64,000 nucleotides of DNA, taken from contig CM049318.1 of the NCBI GenBank assembly GCA_026874595.1, positions 33,937,956 to 34,001,955 on the forward strand, in the 5' to 3' direction. Shown one piece after another: positions 34,801 to 41,190 of this stretch. Both the position numbers and the translations under genes were made by a program. Under the pieces are notes generated by a model that was not told where the DNA came from, did not search any database, and worked only from the letters and a program-made list of their open reading frames with translations. This DNA is from Sipunculus nudus (Eukaryota; Annelida; Sipuncula; Golfingiida; Sipunculidae). How positions within the stretch are numbered: the first letter of the stretch is position 1; every line of letters starts with the position of its first letter.

Positions 34801-35007
34801 GATCAGGTCCAGACCACTCACAAATTGATCCAGATCTTTCAGGATATATGGGTCTTGACATATATAGGTAAAGCTATATGTTAGACAGGAGATGGCACAC
34901 AAGGATGCATGCTAAACCTGCTTGTATGTCTGTATGATACAGACACAGATTTAGATATGTCTCTGTCTTTACCTGAACTCTGCCCCTGCCCCGGCCTTGA
35001 ACTTCAT
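1755..35007 (-). CDS. MAP3K14: NIK (MAP3K14)-like kinase, N-terminal 11 exons, gene continues off the left edge
   Basis: Gene-level entry. Coding exons in transcription order: 35007-34973, 31283-31191, 30393-28326, 27853-27785, 27335-27270, 26955-26878, 10278-10213, 9439-9284, 8698-7604, 3165-2986, 1884-1755. Together they give 4036 nt, or 1345 codons plus one base, with no stop and consistent phase at every junction. Identification rests on the last two exons. They give a glycine loop GRGMTGSCVLG, a beta3 lysine in CAKK, an alpha-C segment FNADELRIQ and a hinge IFMEYIEG with a Met gatekeeper. All of these follow vertebrate NIK closely (GRGSFG, CAVKK, RxEEL, IFMELLEGG, and LYGAVREG versus LYGVVREG here). 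NIK activates IKKalpha in non-canonical NF-kB signalling. Human NIK is 947 residues in total; this protein already has 1345 before mid-kinase, because of a huge N-terminal exon and a TAZ-like exon. The C-lobe is outside the window. Two adjacent genes instead of one remain possible, since most junctions are phase 0. Confidence 0.78.
1885..2985. other. NIK-like intron 10
   Basis: About 1.1 kb with no recognised feature. A 130-codon frame at 2275-2667 has no splice or coding signature and is taken as chance. Confidence 0.6.
2986..3165 (-). CDS. MAP3K14: NIK-like exon 10: start of kinase N-lobe
   Basis: The acceptor gaaattacag and donor gtaagc frame 180 bases (60 residues), phase 0. Residues 29-60 read DWYAIQPLGRGMTGSCVLG and on to CFCAKK: beta1, the glycine-rich loop (bases about 3060-3028), beta2 and the beta3 Lys. 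The loop keeps three of the Gly positions but has Met-Thr where human NIK has Ser-Phe. CAKK corresponds to the CAVKK of NIK. Confidence 0.8.
3166..4700. other. NIK-like intron 9, right part: AT-rich, G-tract
   Basis: Very AT-rich at 3830-4320. It holds the family terminus at 3522 and a guanine run at 4525-4545 (14 G after a C). No gene seen. Confidence 0.6.
3522..3555 (+). repeat. Isolated 5' terminus of the pearl-like family (also 10838-10872 and 35109-35142)
   Basis: aacaagggacctatgggtca and the following gctcagctgac match the element starts at 4701, 12411 and (reversed) 60892. At 10838 and 35109 the same block recurs, with gacccatgggtca. Each is followed by different sequence and no recognisable hairpin nearby, so these are fragments or other subfamilies. 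Confidence 0.5.
4701..6590 (+). mobile_element. Pearl-like element with ~335-bp core repeats, in NIK intron 9
   Basis: Starts actagtggcccatgggccat then gacgctcagctg, close to the 5' ends of the other copies. It has about 4-5 tandem core repeats of about 335 bp (4990-6500), each with ggtggcgccaccag and atgggtaacagagacc. It ends with a gacggccagacggatgacgg tract and a terminal hairpin at 6552-6582. No coding capacity. Confidence 0.75.
6650..7302 (+). mobile_element. Pearl-like element fragment, one ~650-bp core
   Basis: Same family as 1-1316: one core, the tract ggacggacggacagacggac near 7214-7250, and hairpin 7267-7297. It lies directly downstream of the 4701-6590 element. Confidence 0.7.
7604..8698 (-). 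CDS. MAP3K14: NIK-like exon 9: TAZ-type zinc-finger domain plus linker to the kinase
   Basis: The acceptor actttgcag and donor gtaagt frame 1095 open bases (365 residues), phase 0. Residues 18-42 form a charged helix (MERLRQLLLQEVEEEERIRRG). Residues 48-118 hold three putative zinc sites in TAZ order. Site 1 is C48-x3-C52-x8-C61-x2-C64, with Cys where TAZ usually has His. Site 2 is H73-x3-C77-x5-C83-x2-C86. Site 3 is H96-x3-C100-x12-C113-x4-C118. Helix spacers of about 8-9 residues separate the sites, as in CBP/p300 TAZ domains. A helical segment (FWNAVQRYIRKRF) and an acidic stretch (EDEEASEDERS) follow. The end, LDLYLKRWQN... GILFRW, sits where human NIK has EEYLVHALQ... LAKTW just before the kinase. 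The unspliced ORF runs on to 7493 past the donor; that tail is intronic. Confidence 0.75.
8345..8557 (-). other. Putative TAZ-type zinc-binding domain
   Basis: Within exon 9. Eleven Cys/His ligands plus Cys48 arrange as (C/H)-x3-C-xn-C-x2/4-C three times. Each set is joined by an amphipathic segment (TYLISIFQ, then CSFRRILQH). The signature HFHTC-x5-C and HLVSC closely follow the CBP/p300 TAZ pattern H-x3-C. TAZ domains bind transactivation peptides. The domain call is from pattern only. Confidence 0.68.
9284..9439 (-). CDS. MAP3K14: NIK-like exon 8 (52 residues)
   Basis: The acceptor attttcaaag and donor gtaatg frame 156 bases, phase 0 at both ends. It begins SGDDSTDGDGKDDPPRR, passes through a Pro/Thr/Lys-rich stretch (TTKPKKKHG) and ends LSQEDFQFAIGM, which continues directly into the TAZ-like exon. 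The C-terminal part looks like the start of a helix. Confidence 0.62.
10213..10278 (-). CDS. MAP3K14: NIK-like exon 7 (22 residues)
   Basis: The acceptor tattatcag and donor gtacac frame 66 bases, phase 0 at both ends. It reads GSGDSGHRGLRRQGSGGASS then LQ, a Gly/Ser-rich linker. Its length, phase and composition resemble exon 5, so a duplicated exon is possible. Confidence 0.55.
10380..10745 (+). repeat. Dispersed repeat, related to 43015-43380
   Basis: Colinear diverged blocks are shared by both loci: a gtgtttgtgtgt stretch, tgaaattntcntggcat, aatatttacaaa, cctgggtatat/cctgggaatat, atgcaaacacaggtt/ctgcaaacacgggtt and tctaagaatgcag. Class unknown; non-coding. Confidence 0.65.
10746..12410. 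other. NIK-like intron 6, left part
   Basis: Contains a pearl-family terminus (10838) and a short fragment of the 650-bp core family near 11315-11370 (atttctggcatgtacatagg). The rest is AT-rich and featureless. Confidence 0.55.
13156..15111 (-). CDS. Retrotransposon gag-PR-IN N-terminus, open but truncated copy
   Basis: Open from the ATG at 15111 to the truncation at about 13156, after which the frame runs into flanking repeat and stops at 13060. An N-terminal charged coiled coil is followed by a capsid-like region, a zinc knuckle (CYLCNELGHKAREC), a retropepsin motif (RVLRDSG) and the HHCC zinc domain of integrase (HEAVMAGH ... CKSCPIC). PR is followed directly by IN with no RT between. Gag here is uninterrupted, whereas the other copy is broken. 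Confidence 0.8.
15255..15312. repeat. ACGG-type microsatellite in the gypsy leader (also 20828-20884)
   Basis: acggacggacggacggaagg followed by GGAC/GGAT variants sits between the LTR and gag in both units. It resembles the tetranucleotide tract of the pearl-like elements in the same window. Confidence 0.8.
15833..16960 (-). repeat. Internal/3' LTR of the Ty3/gypsy element
   Basis: 1128 bp, nearly identical to 21405-22532 with the same TGTCACC...GGTGACA ends. On the minus strand it is preceded by a purine tract and followed by the leader of a second, truncated unit. Confidence 0.87.
16961..16985 (-). promoter_or_regulatory. Polypurine tract
   Basis: On the minus strand, aaaaggagggggtga abuts the TG of the LTR at 16960. 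This is the standard plus-strand priming site position. Confidence 0.75.
17181..17772 (-). pseudogene. Retrotransposon RT connection plus RNase H; RT palm missing
   Basis: The frame starts within ALRAFLGLTGYYRKF (RT thumb/connection) and continues into RNase H. RNase H residues are visible in LKCDASDVGIG, TIEKESLAIVW, QIDHQPLK and NHGPDFLSRL. No YVDD or other RT palm motif precedes it; it abuts the integrase stop. It lies downstream of integrase, unlike typical Ty3/gypsy order. Confidence 0.82.
17779..18798 (-). CDS. Retrotransposon integrase core and GPY tail
   Basis: The 339-codon frame contains the catalytic DDE triad in MDLVGP, LTDMGTQFTSD and NGMVERFNGT contexts. A chromo/GPY-type C-terminal module follows (QWKGPYTIVNRVGDLDYRI). 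It is frameshifted relative to the upstream zinc domain. It ends at a TGA immediately before RT-connection sequence. Confidence 0.85.
   Translation of the reverse strand: MQVLSHLPENHTKGKVPGATLGQMPLIDEPWRRISMDLVGPIHPASERGHRYILTVMDYATRYPEAVALKNIDTVSVADALVDIYARLGVPSEVLTDMGTQFTSDLMREVSRVLSVRQLTTTPYHPMCNGMVERFNGTLKLMLKRMCEERPRDWDRYLSAVLFAYREAPHESTGFSPFELLYGRIVRGPMRILRDLWTKRDTSVETKTTYQYVLDLQDKLSDTCALAREALNKSANRHRLLYDRGKCTRRFEAGDEVLLLLPTERNKLMVQWKGPYTIVNRVGDLDYRIKIGDKVKTFHVNMLKRYHARNEPQHILAAVAKGAPDSIHDPDGVDGETEH
18735..20683 (-). pseudogene. Retrotransposon gag-PR-IN N-terminus, broken copy
   Basis: Same order as the 15111 copy. Three breaks are visible by comparison: a one-base deletion near 20473 shifting frame after the coiled coil, a CGA-to-TGA nonsense at 20186-20184, and a one-base deletion near 18763 that separates the integrase zinc domain from its core. 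The zinc knuckle and DSG protease motif remain intact. Confidence 0.82.
21383..21404 (-). promoter_or_regulatory. Primer-binding-site region
   Basis: Directly after the LTR end, the minus strand reads ttgtatggcgagcgtgccag. The TGG a few bases after the LTR is where a tRNA 3' end would pair; the tRNA is not identified. The same bases follow the second LTR at 15811-15832. Confidence 0.45.
21405..22532 (-). repeat. 5' LTR of the Ty3/gypsy element
   Basis: 1128 bp, read on the minus strand as TGTCACC...GGTGACA, a 7-bp terminal inverted repeat with the canonical TG...CA ends. It is immediately followed by host-repeat sequence atgagcttgg. It contains a minus-strand TATA-like stretch near 22270. 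Confidence 0.85.
24700..26070 (+). mobile_element. Pearl-like element, two ~650-bp cores
   Basis: Cores at about 24740-25230 and 25400-25940, then a long tract of cggacggacggacggacaga type (25955-26020) and hairpin 26035-26065 followed by AAAAAA. Part of the first core's end is replaced by unrelated sequence (25215-25330). Confidence 0.7.
26071..26877. other. NIK-like intron 6, right end
   Basis: AT-rich, TGTAA-rich sequence with no recognised element; ends at the exon 6 donor. Confidence 0.5.
26878..26955 (-). CDS. MAP3K14: NIK-like exon 6 (26 residues, Ser/Asp/Gly rich)
   Basis: The acceptor ccttaacag and donor gtggat frame 78 bases, phase 0 at both ends. It reads RQKQDSPSDAGDEGGKG then SDQSSSASQ, likely a disordered linker. 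It is followed by the 16.6-kb transposon-filled intron. Confidence 0.58.
27270..27335 (-). CDS. MAP3K14: NIK-like exon 5 (22 residues)
   Basis: The acceptor atctttaag and donor gtgagc frame 66 bases, phase 0 at both ends. It reads NGIPRTQDVG then CHGFRGAHQKGQ. It has the same length and phase as exon 7, with a loosely similar Gly/His/Arg pattern. No domain is recognised. Confidence 0.55.
27785..27853 (-). CDS. MAP3K14: NIK-like exon 4: basic, NLS-like
   Basis: The acceptor tattacag and donor gtaaat frame 69 bases, phase 0 at both ends. The 23 residues are strongly basic (GKQNKRRAKQKQKNNRK then QTVQKE) and look like a nuclear localisation signal. Vertebrate NIK has a similar basic run in its N-terminal half (KGKRRSKARKKRKKK), which supports placing this exon in the NIK gene. 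Confidence 0.65.
28326..30393 (-). CDS. MAP3K14: NIK-like exon 3: long acidic N-terminal region (about 690 residues)
   Basis: The acceptor ttttacag and donor gtacag frame 2068 bases that are open throughout. It opens YSDPGEDGLDIDMNAVDRK. A predicted helical, charged stretch around residues 110-205 contains FQQLQEEAKNRLSRKS and FKTFIQFKQAKALVQKKYQ. A long run of Glu/Asp-rich low complexity follows (roughly residues 430-590, for example VEEEQVEEKEKYEDE). The exon closes with a Pro/Lys-rich segment (PSPLTVLLRPSFPDPKHKK). I recognise no catalytic domain. The last segment leads straight into the basic exon 4. Human NIK has nothing clearly alignable to this length, so this is either a lineage-specific expansion or a separate gene spliced in. 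A frame of 315 codons on the opposite strand is a shadow. Confidence 0.72.
30394..31190. other. NIK-like intron 2; other plain NIK introns
   Basis: No feature recognised here. Introns 27854-28325, 27336-27784, 26956-27269, 9440-10212 and 8699-9283 are likewise unremarkable AT-rich sequence. Confidence 0.55.
31191..31283 (-). CDS. MAP3K14: NIK-like exon 2
   Basis: The acceptor is ataatttcag and the donor gtatat. The reading frame begins EPVNETDTMPKELDSLL and ends in DSLDN, splitting an Arg codon with exon 3 (AG|A). It has 93 bases and is acidic/polar, with no recognised domain. Phase agrees with both neighbours. Confidence 0.6.
31851..34281 (-). mobile_element. pogo/Tigger DNA transposon in NIK intron 1
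   Basis: The ends form terminal inverted repeats of about 27 bp: cagtcgagcccgcttattgt on the left and, reversed from the right, cagacgagcccactttgtgt, both continuing catatcg. A TA duplication lies at 31849-31850 and 34282-34283. It carries a broken Tigger-type transposase on the minus strand. Length is 2431 bp. Confidence 0.88.
32161..33791 (-). pseudogene. Tigger/pogo-type DDE transposase, inactivated
   Basis: A psq/CENP-B type helix-turn-helix N-terminus (LSFEQKLDIIKMFANRSQAQ) opens at 33791. An in-frame TAA at 33560-33558 interrupts it. The reading continues (33557-32688) through the second DNA-binding region (GWICRWKEGYDVKFKKAHRE) and the DDE core. The first Asp is in YNADETGIFF. The second is replaced by Gly in ALVLGNCAAH, where the family has an Asp. 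The third is in FQPCDMGII. A frameshift near 32735 follows, and a C-terminal frame at 32475-32161 completes it. At least three lesions imply a dead element. Confidence 0.85.
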
Positions 35008-36144
35008 CTTGCCAAAGCAGAAGCTTCAACAAAGGAACACCTGAAACAATAAATACAGCTTTAAACAAAGAATGAATACACTCTAGGGCACACATATATA
35101 TGACCTCAACAAGTGACCCATGGGTCATAATGCTCAGCAGACACTTTTTATTTCATCCTTATATAATTTAGAACTTACTGAAGACAGACATATGAGTGCC
35201 ATTTACAGACAAAATCTAGACCATTCTAGATTCCTGAACATGCCAGAGCTGGGCTAAACACACCAGATTTTGGTTTAAAAAAAAAGACAACACCAGCAGT
35301 TTTAGGTGCATCTAGATTTGAGTGGGCTAGACTGCAGTTGGAGCATGTGAAGAGTGAATACGCTTGACCTATCTAACATAGTCCAGCACTGGCTTCACTG
35401 CCTGCAGTTAAAATTGCACTAGATTTTCTTGTGTACATGCAAGGTGAGATTTGGACCAAACTTGAAACCAACAGTCCAACACAATAGTTTGGAGTGGAGT
35501 GGTTTAAATAGACAATTAAATGGACAGCCAAAACAGTGTTAGTACAAGATGAAATGCGATGCAAGTCATATCTGGTTTGGGGGAGCCATCTCTTTTTACA
35601 ACAAAAAGAAGGTTATTGTATCCCATGGAAAATTTGAGGATGCACAGTTCTGATCACCACATCAGGTCTGGTTGCTCAGGAGTAAGTGGATTTATAAAGA
35701 TATAAAGAAAAGCATGCTCTAGTTTGAAGCTGCTACATCTATAGTGCAGTTTATGTCTACAAGTTACTAAAAAGTTTGTCTAACAGCACCAAATATCAAG
35801 AAAATTCAAAAGAAAAAGTATCTAGAATATCACATTCCAAAGACCAAAAGTGAGAAAAAAAAATAAACACCAAAAGCTCATTAATTACTAGTAAAACAGT
35901 TGCAAAATGTGCTTTTTAAACCAGCTTGCCTTCAAGCAGTTTGCTTTAAATTAAATACTTCTGGTTTTGGCATAAACTCAATCATCATGACCCAGTAACT
36001 TACTGTTTACAACCTGTCATGATAAGGATCTTGCCATGAGGATATATTTTTTTATTGCTGTACTCTGTATCTGAATAAATTAACAGCATTTTCTGCTTTA
36101 ATTATTGCTTATTTTAATTATAATGTTGGCTGATTCTTTAACTA
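34282..36144. other. NIK-like intron 1 end, exon 1 and upstream
   Basis: 34590-34860 is rich in alternating atcctgat/atcagga blocks, an imperfect inverted repeat of unknown class. 35109 holds a pearl-family terminus. 35150-36140 shows nothing recognised. Confidence 0.5.
34973..35040 (-). CDS. MAP3K14: NIK-like exon 1: short 5' leader plus start codon
   Basis: Reading the minus strand, a tttcag acceptor-like sequence precedes 35040 and a gtaaag donor follows 34973. The ATG at 35007-35005 starts MKFKAGAGAEF and ends in phase 2 (AG|G), matching the next exon. An in-frame TGA lies upstream of this ATG within the same exon, so the start is well defined if the exon is real. The 35040 boundary is an acceptor, or near a transcription start; an earlier non-coding exon may exist. 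The segment is glycine/alanine rich and shows no domain. Confidence 0.55.
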
Positions 36145-36308
36145 CAGTGGAAACTGACTGTAATACCACCTGTCTTATAAAACCACCTGTCTATTAAGAC
36201 CACCACTGAGTGATCTAAATACATTCATACTGGTTATAACTGACCTATCTAATTAGACCACCTGTGTTTTAAAGACCCAAGGGTGGTCTCTTAACACTGG
36301 TTTCACTG
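36145..36308. mobile_element. Tigger/mariner-type MITE (164 bp)
   Basis: TIRs cagtggaaactgactgtaat and, reversed, cagtgaaaccagtgttaaga are flanked by TA on both sides (36143-36144 and 36309-36310). Internal accacctgt repeats are typical of Tigger-derived MITEs. Non-coding. Confidence 0.75.
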
Positions 36309-37155
36309 TAATGAAATTTCTTCGATATACACCTGTGATGAAGTCCACATTATCCCAGTCCGAGTCCAGGCCACTCAAGTCCACGTCCAAGTCCCTGAGG
36401 TTCTAGTCCAAATTCACTTTCTTTGAGTCCGAGTCATTTGGACCTCTAATCCAAGACCAAGTCTGATACAAATCTTCTTATTAAAAGAAATTCTAAAAGG
36501 ATATTTGAGATGATCATGCAAATTTTATGTGAGTTTACAAGTCCCCTTTATGTAAATGTTTAATTACATTTAGCTCCTGATGTAAGTATAGTCTTATTTC
36601 TTATAGTCTTCTATTAGTAATTCACCCATGTGCACAATCTGTATATGATATCTTACAGCATTTTCTCATCTACCGTACTCGAAATGGACTGTATTTTTAA
36701 GTCCTTACCTCCAAGTCTGAGACCAGGACCCTCAAGTCCGAGTCTAAGTCCTTAAAAAGTTGACTTGCTTCTGGACTCGAGAGTCCTACATCATTGATAC
36801 TTACCCACTTGTATAAATATGTCAGTTGTCACCTGAGACCCAGTACTTACTTGATTCAGATGCCACAAAATCAATGTAACCACAGACCCAAAGTTTAAAG
36901 ACTGGACGCTGCCTTCATCCAGCACTGATCCAGAACCAGACACTTGGCAGATTAAATAAAACAACTCCAAATCTCTGGATGACTTAAAAACATACACTGG
37001 GAGATATCAATATTTCATGAGTCAGGACTTCCTTGTTGGTCATATGCACAAGAAACAACAGTTGTTTTGTCAGAAGCTATCTGGTTTATCATATCAAATG
37101 CTGTCAATACACTTTGTAAATGGCCTATAAAAATCCCAATGGGCTTTTTACACAT
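36309..37155. other. Intergenic: GAGTCC-rich repeat
   Basis: 36347-36480 and 36690-36785 repeat aagtccgagtc-type blocks in both orientations around a plain centre, suggesting a MITE with long imperfect ends. No clear duplication. Confidence 0.4.
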
Positions 37156-37546
37156 TGTAGCGTGTTTTGGGGCAGGGTACCAGTCTAACTTGAGTGCGAG
37201 GGGACCAGCCTACATATGAAATTTTGACGACGTTGAGGGACTGGTGTGAGCCAGCCAGAGGAGGACGGATTTGAAATGCAGGGCAGCTTGAGCCCGCGAG
37301 AGGGGCTGGACGGACATTTACTGCTGGTGTTGGCGTGTGGGACACGCAGTTGGTTGCTGTAAAGTGGCTGTTACTGTTAGATAAGTGTTAAGTGTTGTAT
37401 TAAACTTATTGTTGACCTGTGTTAGTTGTGTCTGCCTCTCACGGGAAACCCCCCCCCCTCCCCTAAAGCCCGGTTTTATCGCTCTGTCAGGAAGCTTGTG
37501 GGGTATATGTACCTCCCCGGACTTGGGAAGTCAGAAAAGTGGTACA
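37156..37546 (+). mobile_element. Solo LTR with 5-bp target duplication
   Basis: 391 bp beginning TGTAGCGTGTTTTGG and ending GTGGTACA, flanked on both sides by cacat (37151-37155 and 37547-37551). An attaaa polyadenylation-like signal lies near 37400. It is unrelated in sequence to the gypsy LTR at 15833. Orientation is inferred from the signal. Confidence 0.8.
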
Positions 37547-40162
37547 CACATGAGCAGCCATCTATAAAACTTGGGAACTGGCTTTGACACTGCCATAAAG
37601 AACCATGCTGGATAACAAACTCACTTCACCTTAACAGTAATACACATATCTGTTAATGAACATTGTCTTACATAGATCAGTTAATACAGAGTGCTCAAGA
37701 AATATCAAATTTGATTTATTGAGTGCTCCAGGCAATCTCAAAATTGAATTTCATCAAATCTGTTTTGTGCCAAAGTTCCTTTTTGGTGAGAATGGCTCAC
37801 CCTTCCATTTTTCTCAAAGATATCTCTAAAATTTCATGGGGAATGTTACATGTGTGCAATGTATACATTGTAGATATAGAGCTCGACATCAATGATTAAC
37901 CACTTGTCCATGGCAAGTACAGATTCTAGGAACCAAATGCAGGCTTCTACATGCCATATTAGACGAGCAAGTCCAAATAAGAAGGTTACATGAGACTGGA
38001 GAACTATCCAACTTTGGGCTGGCCTTGTCAAATGTTGCTGAAGGAGCCATAAAAATGGGCAACCAATGGCACAGAAGGATGCCGCTGACAAGCCTGGTGC
38101 TAACTGAAACAACAGAAGGATCCTCCCCCGAGACGAACACTACTTCAGCACCATCTGTTCATTTCCAGAGACATAAAGAGTGAACTCCCACATGTTTAAA
38201 AGTTTTTTTCAGTTACAATCCCCCAATATTTTTCTTGAGACTTATAGATGGATACTGAAACAATCAAAATTTGACATGTGGTACAATATGTTAACATATA
38301 AACATCAGGAAGCATGCCAACCTTTGTGAAACAGTCCTTGCTAAAGGTGCCAAGTCATCACAGGGCAGCAGTGAACATGGCAATAATGTGAAAATAGCAC
38401 TAGCAATGGCACAGAGAGAGCTGTTGTGGTCTGATGGTTTTCTGTAACAATAACTGTCATCCCAACATAAGCAAACTCAAATTTTAGTATCCACTATACT
38501 ATAAAGCTATGCCAATAATTTGTATGCATTTGCAATGTAAGCTGATGTGAACAAAATTGTACCTTTACATTAATTTAACCCTTTACTGTTTGTATTTAGT
38601 TTTCACAAAACACCCCCCTTACTGTTAAGATTAATTTTTTAGGTTTCTCACACTTTGAATTTTGACACACTGTACATTAATGTTATGACTGATAACTTTA
38701 TCAGTTTTTGGTGTATCCTTATGAAATTTTCAACACATTTTACAGAGATACCAAGCAAGAGGTTAATGACTTAATCAATCATAAATTTCACATATATCTA
38801 ATAATAGAGCCAGGTAAATCAGGTAAATTCAGGTAAGTATAGTGGCTATGTTCTTTAAGCATAGTTTTACATGAATGTCTGCAGTATATTCCAGTGAAGA
38901 CATTGTAGAATTTAGGATCAATAAGGGAATTATCATCCGCCGGTACCAGGTGTATTGTCATGGAAGATCTAGGTAAAACAGGTTAATGAAATATGATTAA
39001 GATTATTAATGTTATGAAGGTGTGGAGTGCTGAAATAAATTAGACAAAACCATATATGATTTTTTCCAAGAAATGTATAAGAATAATAATTGTATATTTA
39101 ACATGAAATATAATTTTGATTTCAAATAAGGATCAAATTGCCACATCCCACCTGTTCAGGTATGGAAAACTAATTAAGACCAGATGAACTTCAAAGAAAA
39201 GTGAAGAAAAAAATATATTCACAGATTTACTCATCAAATATGTATAAAATCCAATGGAAAATCGACAAAAGTCTGACAGAATGGTAAAATCAAACATTTC
39301 TACACATTTCCCCCCTTTATAATGTTTAATTGGATTGTTTTGGTACTCCTGGTAAAGTGTATATCACTTTTATGTTGCCCGTGACAGAACATACAGGGAA
39401 ATCCCTGTCGCATTGCATTATGGTTATCCAGTGTCAAAACGATGTCAGACGTCTTTTTTATCTTAAGACATAAGCAAATATTCTCGAATTTGAGTAACTA
39501 AAGTTTACTGAACATTATTTTATATTTATTTTGTTCAAAACATGTACTGAAAGTTGTCAAAGCACGATGTCTATCGAGCGGCAAGTCTGACGGCCGCCAT
39601 CTTGAAAATTGATGACATCGCTTGTCCTTCAAAACAGGCAACATAAACATAGAAAATGTCTTCAGGAATGAGAAATATTCACATTTTAAGTCCAAAATGA
39701 TAATAATTTAGATAGATACCAATCTTTTGTGGAAGTTTGGTATGGTTTATTGTCAGAACAATGTGGTAGGTCAGCTGAAACGTCGCGTTTGTTGACATCC
39801 CAGGTGTCAATTGCCAACGCCATTCAACCAATGGGCTTTCCAAAAGTCTAAATTAGAATTTTATGAATATTTATGAGGATTTCCTAGGTGAATGAATAAA
39901 TAATTATCAACTTTACGGTAGGGGTGTCCTGGAACCGTATGGAAGCAGAGCTGAACCAAATGCAACGTATACCGGTACCTAGGCTGTGTCCAACACTGCA
40001 GCAAAAGAGGCACACAATAGCCTAAATGGGATTCTCACATCTAATTGCAATTACCGATCAGCGTTTCCAGGAGTTGGAACTCAGTCTCAATTTACCTCCT
40101 TTATCCAACAAATCTTAAACCAAAGGCCTAAATCTTAACTAATTTTCAACAAGCGTTTTACT
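37547..40162. other. Intergenic, mostly unannotated
   Basis: No gene found. The only candidate signals are the YY1-like and CCAAT motifs near 39593-39830. Confidence 0.5.
39593..39604 (-). promoter_or_regulatory. YY1-like site
   Basis: GCCGCCATCTTG is the reverse complement of the canonical CAAGATGGCGGC YY1 element, which is common at housekeeping starts. It lies upstream of the NIK-like gene on its strand; a CCAAT (39827) is nearby. Promoter role is inference. Confidence 0.35.
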
Positions 40163-40582
40163 TAGGGCTGAAACGGGTACAAAATTTTGGCTTCGAGTAC
40201 CCGATAGGCATTACCCGACTCGGACTCGAGTACTCTTTACCATGGCAACGCTAGTTTAACTGACATCTGTTTATCGATTGCAAAACATACATAAATTTGA
40301 CTTCGTGACTCCAAACGAAGGAATATATTTAGATACTAAAATTATACAGAGTGGAAAAATCAATTCGAAAACATAAAACTAATAAATGTGAGTCTCTTCG
40401 AAATAAACTGTACAGTATGATTATTACTTTGATAATGAATAAATAGGCCGAGACTACCAGTAAATTTACAGTAATATTCATATATGCGTAAACATACACG
40501 AGTACTCGAGTCCAAATTTTAGACTCGAGTACTCGGTAAGTATTACCCGGACTTGAGTACTCGAGTACTCCTTTCAGCCCTA
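40163..40582. mobile_element. hAT-type MITE (420 bp) with 8-bp target duplication
   Basis: Ends TAGGGCTGAAACGGGTAC and ...CTTTCAGCCCTA; 8-bp duplication gttttact at 40155-40162 and 40583-40590. Subterminal regions repeat CGAGTACTCG-type palindromes at both ends. Non-coding. Confidence 0.85.
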
Positions 40583-41182
40583 GTTTTACTTAGAGAAATA
40601 AAATCATATCAATTGATAATATCTCTTAACCTTAAATTATATGTACAAACACTAAAGATAAATATTATTATATAACAAACCTTTGAAATTGTTTATTGTC
40701 TGACATGCCACGTAAAATATATGTGGAACACACTGTGTTAATAGCTTGGAACACAAATTTTTTAGGGCAAGAAAAATTTATGCAAAGCAAGTATTTCATG
40801 TATATGAGAGATGTAATTTGCCTGACAGGAAAAGTATGTTACTTTTAAAAGTTAACGTCAAACACTGTTATATACATGATATTTTGTTATTGAACAGTTT
40901 TAAATTAGGTTCAGTACAAAAAAACTTGGAAATGACCAAAATGGAAATCTAGAAATACGTTGTTTTTATTTATTCCTGAAAATTTGTGACTGATATAATA
41001 ATATACCCAATTAATGATAATAATTATGATACAATTTTACTTGTTTATTGCTGTATTAAGTTATATAAGAACAGGAAGACTGAAGTAAAAATCTGATAAA
41101 AATTAATGCACAATTATTCAGAGTCAATGCCCTTGTTGAAGGTCATATGGTTTCAAAACACCCAAGTGTGCTCGTCTGCTCA

Positions 41183-41190
41183 TGACGTCA
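41183..41190. promoter_or_regulatory. CRE-like palindrome TGACGTCA
   Basis: A full 8-bp CRE/ATF consensus in the interval between the two divergent genes. About 500 bp away are an ETS-like cacttccg (41633-41640) and TATAAAAG (41677-41684). No transcript is known from here. Confidence 0.3.
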
